From Xestospongia bergquistia (lineage: Eukaryota; Porifera; Demospongiae; Haplosclerida; Petrosiidae): a stretch of 64,000 nucleotides of DNA. Below, piece by piece: positions 36,958 through 49,400 of the stretch. A program made the position numbers and the translations under genes. Each line of letters opens with the position of its first letter. Within the stretch, counting starts at the first letter, position 1. The stretch spans positions 384,501-448,500 of the forward strand of contig OZ014418.1 in NCBI GenBank assembly GCA_963965975.1, written 5' to 3'. The notes beneath the pieces are model-generated. The model was not told the origin of the DNA, did no database searches, and saw only the letters and a list, made by a program, of their open reading frames with translations.

Positions 36958-37364
36958 TTTTACTTCCTTTTATAGACCAGATCATGGAAATATATATAAT
37001 GAGATCATCCATGTATTGATTTCATATATATCAATATTTATTTCAGCTGTTAATCTCATCAACATTTACCGCCCACATCTCTTATTATTATCACACCATA
37101 TACTGTGACCTGGTAGGACAACTCAACTCCCAGGCCTGCTTTAGTCCTTACATGCCAACAACCAGTTAATATTCCAAATATGTCTTTGATCAAATATAAT
37201 ATTTTGTACACACACTTACACAAAAGATAACAAAAGATGACAAAAGATAACAAAAGATTTTGACACTCTTGCATTAAAAATGAACACACAACATTATATT
37301 CAGCTCTGTGATGTTTACCATTACATTCAAAATCACAGTACAATCTGTTACACATGTGTAATCC
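36958..37364. other. Intergenic DNA
   Basis: Between the iPLA2-like gene start and the iRhom stop. Promoter of the 810-residue gene and 3' UTR of iRhom are expected here; no gene was seen. Confidence 0.5.
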
Positions 37365-37676
37365 TTACTGTGGTGTGACAGGTATAAACCTTTGAACATC
37401 AATTAAAAAATCATCACAGAAGGTACTAGTGTATGGTATACAATTAATATAACTGCACCACCTACAAAAATCATTGGGAAGATTATAGAAAACCACAAAC
37501 CCCATTAAGAATAGAAATCCCATTATCGGCAGAGCTATAAGTATGAGACAAAGTTTTTTCACACGATCCCATTTGCCAACGGAGATATAAGGTACAAGAA
37601 TGAATGCTGAGAGAATCCCAAAAATAAACCCTCCAATATTAGCAAAGTTATCAATGTAGGGAAGTGTTCCAAGTGC

Positions 37677-37738
<62 letters not shown>

Positions 37739-39321
37739 ATGTAGCATAATAGAATGTGACTTTATAATTAATCAATTAGGTACATAATTAAATTAATTTT
37801 TGTACAAACCACACCTACCTAGTAAAACAACATAAAATATCAACAGTTTAGTTAGTTCAATACACGGTCTTTTAATCCATTTCCATCCTTGTAAGAGCTC
37901 CACTAGTTGAACTGCAAGTAATCCAAACAGTGAGCCAGAAGCACCAACCTAAAACATTAGTACCACAACATTAAGTAATAATAATATTCACAGTATTATA
38001 CATTGAGAACATTATCAATTGCCATGGTAACTATGCATCGATCACCATGGTAACTATGATATAACTTACTGAGACAGTTCTTGGTATAAATATCCCACTA
38101 GTAAGGAAACCACCAACACCAGAGATTATGTAGATTAATATGATTCTCAGCCACCTGGTCAGAAAGGGATATCATAAGGTTAACTGATAAAACTATTGAC
38201 AGTGTTACAAGGTCAGTCGTTATTATGATATCAATTTCCTTAAGGGTGTCAATGTTATGAATAGTTTCTACACAGAGTTAATATGATATGTTTGATGGAA
38301 GTTTGTTGTTATTTTTTCTATCATAACTTTGTCATCATTATAAGTTAGCAAGTAAAGACCTTTTTTAAACAAAATATGTGAAATATGACTACGTCAGAAG
38401 TTGTATTAGAAAGTGTATCAGACATTGATCATTATACCCTAAACCTTACACTTCCCTAAACCCCAAATGTAACAATGTGGTTACAGACAAATGGACTAAG
38501 ATACCATGTTAACAGATGGTGCATCATCTCCACACACAGTAAAGTCACTAATCATCAAAGAAATATTGGACATGTTTGGAACATGTCATTTACCACAGGT
38601 ACATGTAGTTGTAACAACAATAGTGTCACACTAATCAATAATTAATTTAATTATATAAATATGGTATCAGGTTTATGAAAACAAACTTTGAACTAACCCA
38701 ATACGACGTTCTATTCTCCACGCTATATACAACTGAGCTAGCATTAAGATTAAAAGATCAACAACACCTTTATGTAGAAACATGGCAAAAAAAAACCGCA
38801 GCCACTGGACTCTGTTTAATATTGTTGACCAATTAAAGGAGCATACATCTTCAAAACACCCATCACCTATATCACTACACACTGCCTAAATGACAAATAT
38901 GTTACCATGGTAACAACTACTTGTATATGTCATACTTTTTCAGGATGATAATAACCACCTTGAAATGAACAGTTCTCTTGTGTGGTGACTACACAATCTC
39001 CTTGTATTCCAACACAACATGGATGAAGTGTAACATTACCACAAGTAGATGGAGTCAAGGACTCATTCCGGCAGATACTAGCCCCACCTAATACCTGCTT
39101 ACAATCGCTCCCATCAGAATTCAAGCAGCTGAAATTAATACATGTAACCAAAGATGAGATGTAGGGAAATTCCCTTACTTATCTAATGGTATCATACCAC
39201 AAGAATCAAAGCCACACCCATTAGCATGGCAACACCTCAGATTAAGTTCTTGGTTACGTTCTCTGGCAGCTTGTATTCTGAACTCAATATTATCTCTCAT
39301 ACACTAGAGAGAAAGAAAGAA

Positions 39322-39416
<95 letters not shown>

Positions 39417-40816
39417 TACTGTCACACATAATAAGACACTTAAAAATCTTTTAAATATGTTGTATAATTCTCAGCATAAGTATATGTATTAGTTGCCAGA
39501 ACAAACAAGCTTTTCAAAGAAAACACATTTTATCATTTAGAAATGAGTGGGCGGATAGAACCGCCTACACACATCCTGATTTAAGACTGTCAATTAATAT
39601 TGTACTTAATGAAGGGATAAATGTATTACAACTTTACAAGACTAGTTTTATTATTTACTGGTGTATATTGAGCTCCTAAATGGACTAAAGATTCACTGGC
39701 TGGTCCTATAAAGAAATTTGGAGCTACTTCCTTGGACTCATAATGACAAGTGGTGTCTGCAAAGTCATAAAGACAACCGGATCGAATTGTCTTTGGTGTA
39801 AAGGCTATTGGTGCAATGCCATAAGAGATACAAACAGCTATAAACATGATAATTTGAATAGTTGTGATCAAAACTGTACAGATAGGCCAAAATGTTGGTA
39901 GCGAATCCATGACCTCTTGACGAGTCGGACTACGTGTACGATGATGAGGTCTGTAGATAAAATAAAGAAATTAGGAGGTGGAGCTTAAGGTGTGGTCAGT
40001 TATAGTACAGGATTTACTTGTAGAGACAAGTCTCAAACCCAAGCTGTTTGGGTATGTGGCTTTGTACCTTGGTTACCTTGTTCCTCGTAGAGTTAGTGTA
40101 TTAGTAAATTCTCTTGCTCTTCGTCTGACTCTTTCTCTTCCTCTTCTTCCTTCTGGGATAATTTCAACATCTTCCTCAACGACAGGATGATACTGTAATG
40201 TATTATGTTACAAGACATATTTCTAACATAATGTTAACACAATCATAATGTGTGTCTAAGCATATTTCTAATGAAATGTTAACACAATTGTAACATATTT
40301 CTCACATCTTGACATGCTAACACAATTTATTATGTGTCTAATTCATTTTTATGAAAGTGTTATTAGTGGGTTTCTAATGCAATATGTTAACATATATCTA
40401 ATGCAATGTTAACATATATCTAATACAATGTTAACATATATCTAATGCAATATTAACATATATCTAAAGCAATGTTAACATGTTTCCAATGTAATGTTAA
40501 CATTTGTAAAGTGCATATCTCTCTACTAACATTATTCATATCAGTACGTCGTGGAAGTGTTCCTACTCGATGATAATCAGGTACTTGTTCTTGACTAAGA
40601 AGGATCTCTTCAATTCCCAATACTACAAAGAATTAGTCTCAACATATACTAGTTGAACTATACATACTTACAAGCATTTCTTAAGGTCCCTGTTCTAGCT
40701 GGAAATGCATTAGGATTATATGGAGGGGGTCTGGATGGAGCTAAGTCAGATCCATAAGTTGGTGGAGCATCTAGAATCAATTCAGGTGAGGTTGACTGAT
40801 GATCTGCCATTGTCAT
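37365..40816 (-). CDS. iRhom-like rhomboid pseudoprotease
   Basis: Polytopic ER/Golgi protein; iRhoms in other animals escort ADAM17 and control EGF-ligand traffic. About ten exons from ATG 40816 (MTMADHQSTSPELILD). A short proline-rich cytosolic head and a basic stretch precede TM1 (PTFWPICTVLITTIQIIMFIA) with the iRhom block YGIAPIAFTPKTI and FFIGPASESLVHLGAQYTP. Then comes the cysteine-rich iRhom homology domain (RCCHANGCGFDSC, HPCCVGIQGDCVVTTQENC, GGYYHPE). The rhomboid core follows: WLRFFFAMFLHKGVVDLL, IILIYIISGVGGFLTSGIF, VGASGSLFGLLAVQLVE, PYIDNFANIGGFIFG. The C-terminal block WCSYINCIPYTSTFCDDF matches vertebrate iRhoms. The serine motif is GASG (vertebrate iRhoms: GPAG), but the catalytic His position reads Asn (FANIGG). 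Head-to-head with DRC7, 117 bases between starts. Confidence 0.92.
37680..37735 (-). repeat. (GA)n microsatellite abutting an iRhom acceptor
   Basis: On the coding (minus) strand this is (CT)n ending directly in ctccag before the exon CACTTGG. The repeat is the pyrimidine tract of that 3' splice site. Confidence 0.95.
38170..38670. other. Long iRhom intron, no other gene
   Basis: Intron between the TM-core exons ending at about 38156 and beginning at about 38880. No coding signal on either strand. Confidence 0.5.
38901..38914. promoter_or_regulatory. Perfect palindrome GTTACCATGGTAAC in an iRhom intron
   Basis: A perfect 14-base palindrome identical to the ideal RFX X-box, inside a 50-base intron. 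Similar incomplete sites lie near 1187, 38025 and 38045, mostly in introns. It may be a real RFX site or a common repeat word of this genome. Confidence 0.3.
39301..39414 (-). repeat. (GA)n microsatellite abutting an iRhom acceptor
   Basis: About 50 GA units. On the minus strand it reads (CT)n...tttctttctctctag directly before the exon TGTATGAGAG. Confidence 0.95.
40380..40505. repeat. 22-base tandem repeat in an iRhom intron
   Basis: Five to six copies of taacatatatctaatgcaat plus gt, with degenerate copies extending left to about 40220. Confidence 0.8.
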
Positions 40817-40907
40817 TTGTACACTGAGCTTGCACTCACATGATAGGTGGGGCTAGCTGCAAACAAAGGGTTAAATTTATAATCGAACAGCAAAGGGTTA
40901 AAAATTA

Positions 40908-40921
40908 TCACCATAGCAACT
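40908..40921. promoter_or_regulatory. X-box-like RFX site upstream of DRC7
   Basis: ATCACCATAGCAAC fits GTNRCCATRGYAAC at 13 of 14 positions. It is 13 bases before the DRC7 start codon, within the 117-base divergent promoter. DRC7 is an axonemal gene, so an RFX site is expected from knowledge of other animals. Confidence 0.5.
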
Positions 40922-40933
40922 AGACTACAAGAA

Positions 40934-43593
40934 ATGGATGATCTTGAGCAAAGATTGTCTAAAATCAGAATAGAAGTGCCACAGCATGAAACAGGAGACA
41001 CTAAGTAAGCGATACACAATAAAACTACTTCCTTTATTTTGTTTCCAGTGTGAGAGATGTACCTGAGTCTTATAGTACCAATAATAAAAAAGAAAAGATT
41101 TTGCTACAATTTGCAGAGAATTTTCAACGTCAATTTAGACAACTCTATGGAGACAGAAAAACATTGTTTCTAAAACCACCCAATGAGTATGGGATTCCAG
41201 TATGTAACAATATACTCATTATGATGTCATAATGATGTCATTCTAGAAATTTATTTGTACAACATTAAGACCAACTCAACTTCCTTATAAGGAACTGTAC
41301 GATTATGATGGGTGTGGTCAATTTGTATCAGACTACCTCTCTTATGTAACACTACCAATACCAAATGAACTGGTAAGTTTAGTATTAATTATCTGTCCAT
41401 TTAACCAATTATCTGTCCATTTAACCAATTATCTGTCCATTTAACTAATTATCTGTCCATTTAACCAATTATCTGTCCATTTAATCAATCATCTGTCCAT
41501 TTAACCAATCATCTGTCCATTTAACCAATCATCTGTCCAATTTAACCAATTATCTGTCCATTTAACCAATCATCTGTCCATTTAACCAATTATCTGTCCA
41601 TTTAACCAATCATCTGTCCATTTAATTATTTAAAAGAATATGATGTATTTATAATCATCAATTTTCTATTTAATTATTTAATGTATACATTTTTATTCTC
41701 AATATATCATTTTATTTCAAAGCCTGACAAGTTATTTTCACCAACTATTGTTTTAAAACAACAAAAAGGTAATTGTTTTGACTATTCTATTCTCTTGTGT
41801 TCTTTATTGATTGGAGCTGGATATGATGCATATTGTGTGTGTGGATATGCTACAAAACAAGTCACTCTATTAGACCAAACTAGAAACATTTGTCCATTGT
41901 TACAGAGCAAAGAAGAGGTATACTAATATAGCTGACTTATGTATGTATTCTGTTCTCCAATAGGAGGTACCCCTGGATCAAGAGGGACAGAAGTCCAAGT
42001 ACAAAGTCAATCCACCTAAAGATTTGACGAGTAAATTTCTTAAGAGACAAGAGCAGAAAGAAAAAGACAGAATTACTGCAGAGGGAAGAAAGAAGCGTGA
42101 AGAAGAAGAAGCGAGAATTGCTGTAAGCATTAGTTCATATAATTTAGTACTACTTGTTATGACAGGAGCTAGAGAAACCTCCCCCTGACAAATACCACGG
42201 TCTAAGATACCACTGTTGGGTATTAATCTTAGCAGGGAAAAGAGAAATAGCCCAGAGTTTCTTTATAGAGCCTACAACTGGAGAAACATTATCTTTAGAC
42301 TGTGAGGAGTATCTTGGTATTGAGACATTGTGGAATCATCGCAACTATTGGGTCAATATGCAAGATTGTTCTCAAGGTGTCAAAAATTTAGTGTATGACT
42401 TAGGAGATGCTACCAAATGGGAGTACTTCTTCCCAAATGTGGACAAACCTCTTTTGGTTGTACCAGGAGAAGAGATAGAGACACTGGAAGATGAGGATAA
42501 TGTAAGTTAAAAAGTGTGGCTGCTAATTGACCAGCAGTATTATAAGATACGTACATGATACAGGAAGATAAAGATACAGAGAGCAAGAAAGATCATTTCC
42601 AACTTCCACCATCTTGGGTCCTTCCTATAGTAATCTCTGCTAAAGGTATCATATTACATTGTTATAACCTCTATAGATAATTATGTAGATTATGAAACAC
42701 GCTGTCCCAATGGTATTAAGACACGTTTGTATCAGAAAGCTAAGTTAGAAAAATATTCACCTTACTTGAATCAAGATGGTTTAGTTCTTCGATTAACTAC
42801 ATATCTTGATACAGCACGTTAGCTTGTACTATTTTAGGAGTGTGTACATTATGTCTGTGTGTGTGTGTGTCTTAGGTACAAATACTCTGCAAATAAAAGA
42901 GGAATTTTTATATCGTAAAGATTGCCTCCTCCAGCGAACTCAACAATCTAGGAGTGGAGAGATTGTGGACACATTTGGACCAGGAAGACTAGGAGGTCTC
43001 AAAGGTATATATATATATACAAAGATGTGATTGATATCATCATTTCTTAGAACATAAACATTATAATAATAAAAGTTTAAGAGCAGACTACCACACTATG
43101 ACATTCTATGATGAGTAAGTTTGTTAATATAGAGGACTTGTTGATTGATTATTTAGGTTTCGTGTTGATGGCCTTACAAAGAGAGAGATTACACCAACAG
43201 AAATGGTGGAATATTATGAGAAAAGACCAGATAGATTGTATTATCGTCAGGTCACCTATGGTAAACCTGTGAAACGTTTTGAGCCAGCAGAGAAGGACAG
43301 AGCAAAACATATCCAGGTATGTGTAGAATTAACAGCTAATGGAACGTGTCGCTTGTTATAGAAAATAGTTGAGAAGTATCATCATAATCCTGCAGTACCA
43401 TCTAATAGTGATATAGCACAATGTAGCTTTTTACTGGATGAGAGAAAAATAAATATTGTCTATCATTTGGAAGAAAATAGAATCACACCATCTACTCGAG
43501 AGTTTTTCGTTCCTGTTCTCTCAGGGGAGAATGCACAACCTTTAACTATGAACCCTTACATGACATCAGCTTATCAGGTAGAGAGAGAGGAAG

Positions 43594-43652
<59 letters not shown>

Positions 43653-44685
43653 ACTTGTCTTCTGTTAGGTGGATTCCTCTATCAAAGAACCTAAATTACG
43701 AGTACTTTATGAAACACTTGAACAACTTTTAAAGACTCAAGAAGACAGTATTGCTGCAGTAAGAGGATCAGAAAAAGAGGTAGATTCTCATCAAATGATA
43801 ATTGATGGTACTTCCCCTCTCCTCCTCTCTCTCTCTTTCTCAAGATGGAGACCATTTTATCAACGCGTCTTCAAGAGGAGCTCAATACAGTACTTACAAT
43901 ATCTGTGTATGATGTGGTCAGAAATGAGACTGCTCGGCAACACAGACAAGAACTGGTATGACAATGGACACATAGCTTGGAGCAATGGATGAATGAGTTA
44001 ATTAATGAACAGATGTTTAGTTAATGGACAGATGATTAATTAAATGGATGGACATTTAGAGCTCATTAAATGGACAGATAATAGCTAATTCTTGTTTATT
44101 TCACAGGAACGCAAACAAGCTGAGGAAGAAAGAATTCGACAAGAAAAGGAACGAGACTATCTTGCACCATTTTTAGCTCGCATTGGTGACCCTCCCACTC
44201 TTACTAGAGAAGAGAAAATAAAAGTTAGAGATGAATGTTGTCAAGATCTGAAAACCCGACTTGTAGAAGTTGCAAATATAATACAGTCTCACTTTGAAAA
44301 GGTATTATTAACTCATTCTTAACGTAATGATCACACAACTCTTACTGTCAACTTAACACACTGTTGACACAACATTAAATATGACAGGAGACAGATGAAC
44401 TACAAAAGAAGCAAACTTGGTATAAACAGAAGCACTCCAGTATTACTAGAGAGGAAGAAGCTGAATATGTTAGCTATTGTGCAGATACTATGTTCAGAAT
44501 TCACATCCTGGAACAAAGACTAAACAGGTGTGTACATGATATATGGACTGGATGAGACTACCCCTGTTAATAAGACTCCATCCACTAATTAATATTTTAT
44601 ATCTAGGCATAAGATGACTGCTCCTCAAAAATATATGGAATTAGAGAGGAGATTAAAACAAGACCCTCGTTTAATTGGTATCTAA
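40934..44685 (+). CDS. DRC7: Dynein regulatory complex subunit 7
   Basis: Axonemal nexin-dynein regulatory complex subunit (CCDC135). About 17 short exons, first at 40934 (MDDLEQRLSKIRIEVPQHE). Colinear with human DRC7 throughout: LLQFAENFQRQF, STLRPTQ-type CTTLRPTQLPYKELYDYD, a transglutaminase-like segment with KGNCFDYSILLCSLLIGAGY, GLRYHCWVLILAGKREIA, FIEPTTGE, LGIETLWNHRNYWVNMQDC, YETRCPNG, KLEKYSPYLNQDGLVLRLTTY, RVDGLTKREITPTEMVEYY, DYLAPFLARIG, KTRLVEVANIIQSHFEKETD and MFRIHILEQRLNRH, ending PRLIGI. The Cys-His-Asp geometry of a working transglutaminase is not evident. The stop is 38 bases from the stop of convergent RAD51B. Introns carry a 20-base minisatellite and GA microsatellites. 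Confidence 0.96.
41386..41625 (+). repeat. 20-base minisatellite in a DRC7 intron
   Basis: About 12 near-perfect copies of attatctgtccatttaacca with no spacers, alternating between aatta and aatca variants. The inverted form (ttaaatggacagataa) recurs at about 44020-44080 in another intron of the same gene. Confidence 0.95.
43572..43646 (+). repeat. (GA)n microsatellite beginning at a DRC7 donor
   Basis: Starts within the donor gtagagagag and runs for about 70 bases. Here the purine strand is the sense strand, unlike the acceptor-side repeats. Confidence 0.9.
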
Positions 44686-44723
44686 TATGACAGACGTATT
44701 AGAACAATAAATAATAATATCTT

Positions 44724-45198
44724 TTAATTTGTAATATCACTTTTAACAGTAAGTGAGTATGTTGTAGGATCTCCATCAAAAGGAGGTACTAGTTCATCTG
44801 AGAGAGAGAGAGAGAGAGAGAGAGGAGAGGGAGAGAGAGAGAGGGAGGGAGAGAGGGGGGAGGAAGGGAGAGATGAGGGAGAGATCATTAAGGATTGTTA
44901 GACCTTACTTGTTTCTGTCCAGTCAATGACAAATCCTTTTTCTTCTAAATTAACAATCATACTGATAGGAGAACAGACAGAACTCTTTACTACACTTAAC
45001 TACAAACAATGACATAAGTAATAGTGGGTGTGGCCTACTTTTCTCTTGTCTTTTTTCCAAAATTCCAATATAAGTCTTGTATTAATACAATGTGTCCATA
45101 TGTTCCCCAGTGATGCAGTAATGATCTTGTCATCATCAAATAATTCAGAACTTTTTGTGGCCATGAATTTTGTTGTAATCTGATTTGTTACTACAACC

Positions 45199-45237
<39 letters not shown>

Positions 45238-46385
45238 TAATTGCGTTGTTAATAACTTACTGGAATCTGATAGTCTACTGCAACAGACCTTAAGAATGGA
45301 TGGATGGATGGATGGATGGATAGATACATGGATGGATGGATGAATGGATGGATGGATAGATGGATGAATGGATGGATGAATGAATAGTTATACTATACTT
45401 TAATATTGTAGTTAAATATAATAACATTGTAGAGCGTTCAGCCACACCCCTAGAAGTACGTGTATCATACTCTTTTCTTAACAAACTGGCTATAGAATCA
45501 ACTAGAACTAATCCAATATTTCCAATACCTACTAATAAATCTAATGACTCTAATCTACAAACAATAACAATATATAATAAAAATAAATGTCTATTAATAT
45601 AATTCACCTCTTTTGTAATGCATTACAAGTCATCTCTTTATAAACATGTATTTTACTAGTTAGAGATTTAATATCATTATCTGTAGTGAAATAATTAGGG
45701 TATGCTGACTTAGCCATTTCTAATAATCTATATTAAAAGAACAACATGACCATATTAGGACTTGGGTCTCTTCCCATGTACCTTTGTGCTGAAAATGCAC
45801 CTTCAGTATCCACATAGATAACATTAGAATTAATCCCTCCACATTTTAATGGAAGAGATGCTAACATGGCTAGCATAAGACATAGTTGTGTTTTGCCACA
45901 TCCTGATGGTGCAGCCACCTATAATTATAGTAAATTCTTATAATATTTCTGTTAATTAGTACAAATTAATGATAATACCTCAGTGATAGTTCCAGCTGGT
46001 AGCCCACCTAACATAGCACTGTCCAATGGTTGTAATGTAGTGGGTAAGTTCCTCTTATTAGTACAATGTAATGAGAGTACCTAAACGAGATGTGGGTAGT
46101 ACCCTATCTAATTATGCATAATTAAATCTCACTGTTTGAGGATGAGGAGAAATAATTGTACTCACTAGAGTACGTAACTCCAGGTAATGGGTGTGGCTAC
46201 ATCTTAAGACAGTCATTAATTCCAATGAAGAAAGGGTTAAAAAATCCTGTAAGGCACCCTTTATTCTACCACACTACACTACACTAACTTACCTCACAAG
46301 TTATGACGTGGGCAGAGTAAAGATATTTTAAATCATTTGAAGGAAGCTCCTTAATTTGAGCAAGTTTCCTTTTCCCACAATACAT
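44724..46385 (-). CDS. RAD51B: RAD51 paralogue B
   Basis: RecA-fold ATPase of the BCDX2 complex in homologous recombination. About ten exons: first 46293-46385 ([18 protein letters not shown]), then 46133-46246, 45979-46080, 45782-45918, 45608-45727 and onward. N-terminal helical part [14 protein letters not shown], then [11 protein letters not shown], Walker [45 protein letters not shown], and Walker [19 protein letters not shown]. Then [27 protein letters not shown] and a C-terminal segment. Pattern and spacing match human RAD51B (GPPGCGKTQFC; LVILDSVASVVRKEFD). The stretch between Walker B and VTNQIT is shorter than in human by my joins ([12 protein letters not shown]), so one small exon may be missed. 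The last exon is 44724 to about 44796. Confidence 0.9.
44798..44880 (-). repeat. (GA)n microsatellite abutting the last RAD51B acceptor
   Basis: On the minus strand it reads (CT)n ending in ctctcag before ATGAACTAG, the last exon (DELVPPFDG...). Confidence 0.85.
45297..45385. repeat. (GGAT)n microsatellite in a RAD51B intron
   Basis: About 20 tetranucleotide units, some atga or agat variants. Another (GGAT)n lies at about 47088-47128 in the next gene. Confidence 0.95.
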
Positions 46386-46406
46386 ATTTATAATAAGATC
46401 TATAAT

Positions 46407-49400
46407 ATGGAAGATATAGAGGAAGATAATACAATTAATGAAAGTTCAATTATAGTGTCAACAGTAAAAAGGATGTAAGGTTAGTTTAGTCATTTTTACA
46501 ACTAAATACATGTTATGTAGGTATACTATAATACACAGATATTCTTTAAGGTGACTATAGTAAACGTTATACATGTGAGATGTGAGCCAACAATCAGATG
46601 GCTTCTCTTACCATATAAAGACAGACACAGTATCCATAAATATTACACAAATGTTTATATATACACTCAGTGTATATTTTTAGAGTTATAAGGAGCGATA
46701 ATTTTAATAAATAAATTAGGACGTACTGGCTCACGAAGTCGATTTGCTGATGTGGTCGTCTGGTCTCTATTCTGATAAAGTCCTGTTCGTTTCACAGATA
46801 TCTTAAAGGTCGAGGTAATGGCACAACATTCTCTTCTATCAGAGAATGCTAACTTGCTGGAAACTACAGCTAAAGTGAAGTATGTCAGAGAAGAAGTCAC
46901 TAAGAAAGTAAGAGCTAAAAATACTGGGGGCAGTGATCAAGGCGGTCTTGTTGATTGAATAAACTAATTATAATAACTGTCTTCTCTCTCTCACTCTCTC
47001 TCTCTCTCTTAGTTAGAGCAGTATCGTGAACAATATGAAGAAATGCATATAAGAGCATTAACAGCAGAACTAGAGGTATTAGTTAATGGATGGATGGATG
47101 GATGGATGGATGGATGGATGGATGGATAGATGTAGCAAGCAGACAGACTGGGAAGAAACAGAGATATTAATACATATACTAGACATGATGTGTGTTATTG
47201 AATAATTGTCTTACAGACTTCAATATGTGTTATCTTTAATATATATTGAAACCAGTAAACTAGTATTCAATAACTGTTAGTTTCACAACACACTATCATT
47301 AAATTAAGTTACTTTCAATGTTACAAAAGCAGAATATAATATAATTATAAAAAGTTTGTTATTTGTTAGTAAAGAGAATAATACAATAATTGATGTTATA
47401 TAAGTCCAGTCTTCATTTATTATTAAATGATCAAGTACATAATGTAATAATCCATTGTGTTACTAATGGTTTCTGTTGACTATAACATAATACTTACACA
47501 ATAGTAACAATCATTCTACTCTCCTGATCTATTATTTTCCTAGTATTCATATACCAACTAATTGTGCTTTGTTTATTATACAAAAATCAATGATCCATTC
47601 ACTGTGTTAACTCCCTCTGTATATACTACTATTATTGTTGTAGGTGTCTAATTTACAAATGAAATTTGAAGAAGTTACCAGAGAGCTTCATTCTCGTCAA
47701 GATCTTATTACAACATTAGTTGATCAAATGAGTAATGAAGTATGCTCTCTTTCTCTCATAATATATATATTTTGTGTACCTGTTTTACTAGAAATCTCAA
47801 CAATCTGTTGCAATTGAGACTGCTAAAAATAGTTTGAGCAAGATTCGAGGAAAATTAAAAACTGAATTTGAAAAGGTATTGGTGAATGGACATATGGATG
47901 GATAGATGGATAGACAGATAATGTCCAATTGTGTATAAGTTTGTCATAGATAGAGTCGATTGTTAGTAATCTAACATTTATTACATGCCAAGGTTTGCAT
48001 AATAATCCACTTGTGTTGTCTTAGTGTGCCAGAGAACAAACTATTTGTTATCCTTTTAGAGAAAACTCATTAATACTCTCTTCCTGCATGTACCCATACT
48101 AAGATCATCTATGTAAATTTACTCTACCTTCATTCCATATTGGATACAATGTTGTTATGTGTAGCAATAGTTTATTACACTCTTTATGTCTTTTTTCTTA
48201 AGATGCTAAACAATCAGAAAGATTTGCGAGTTGGAGTCAATTCTTTCATGCGTTGTATTTTTGAATTTAGAACTGGAGGTAATTTTAATTTTTTATTGTA
48301 AAGTCTTTTTATTTTTATCTAATTTTAGTTATAAGTCAAAGCGATTTTCTCTGCGCTACTGATCTTATTTTCTCTTCACTGGAAGCCAATGATCGCTCCA
48401 TGACTCTCTCTCCCTCTCCCACTCTCAAAGGGTCTTATGTCGATGTCATGTTTAACAATGATAGCCTGAGAGAACTTGCTTCTCTACCTCCAGAACAACG
48501 CCGAAAAAAATTACAAAAAATTATCGACCAGCTGTCACCTGAACTTTTGTTATGTCCTTCAAGTGACGACATTCTGAGCAGTGTCTTTGAAGAGTCCATC
48601 TCTTCTCCTTCTGTTCAATCTACCCCGCCCATTCCTTCTAGGCATGTTCAGTCTAAAATTAAATCTAAACCAATAAAAAAACAGTCCACGTCAGAGAGTG
48701 CAAGAAATCTTCCCCCACCACTCCCTCCTAAACCCATTGCTCACAAACCAATTCTTAAAAGAGGTAATACATTATCAGTAGACAACATATTCAATGGTAA
48801 ACATGATGATTCCGATTCTGAATCAGATTTTGAAAAGGTTGATGAGATTCGAAAAATACGTTATTCAAGTCGACTATCTTCAGAGCCTTCTATACCAAAA
48901 TATTCAGTCAAACCAAAAGAAACAAAAATGACCTTTATGTCACATGATCACCTCAAAGTGTCACATGATGAAAGGCCCAAGAAGCTTCAACCAATTGCTC
49001 AAGTAAAAAGTAGAAAACCAAGTTTAAATCGATCTCGTTCTTGTGACTTGTTAAGGATTGATTCACCAGATTGCTCTGATTCAAGCGATGGTTCTGGTTA
49101 TGCTTTTCCTTTTGAACATATAGAGTCCTGGAGGAAGTTAGTGGGTTTACGAGATAGCAGTGTCCTCACTGGGAGTCTCCCACGTCTACATGGAATGGAG
49201 GAGGAACAAGAGTATTTGTGTTACATAACACCAAATGAGTTCCGATCTATTGTCAGTCGTGTGAGAGGTGAAAGTGTCAAGATGGGACATAGAACCAGTC
49301 AGAGAGTCATTGATCGGGTTGACTCCTTTATTAAGTCCCGTCAACGATCAAGTTTTGGAGACAAATCAGAATATTTGTCTCTTTTAGGGGAGAACGGAGG

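Noticed and set aside
37559-37775. Minus-strand open frame with a long Ser-Leu run before the last iRhom exon
   Set aside because: The run is the (CT)n intron tract read as codons. The true exon starts after ctccag at about 37678.
39226-39492. Plus-strand open frame with Arg-Glu repeats
   Set aside because: Translation of the (GA)n microsatellite in an iRhom intron.
41386-41625. Regularly spaced repeat resembling a CRISPR array
   Set aside because: Copies are directly adjacent with no unique spacers, inside an intron of a eukaryotic gene.
45290-45607. Frame with repeated His-Pro-Ser-Ile-His
   Set aside because: Read-through from a RAD51B exon into the (GGAT)n intron repeat.
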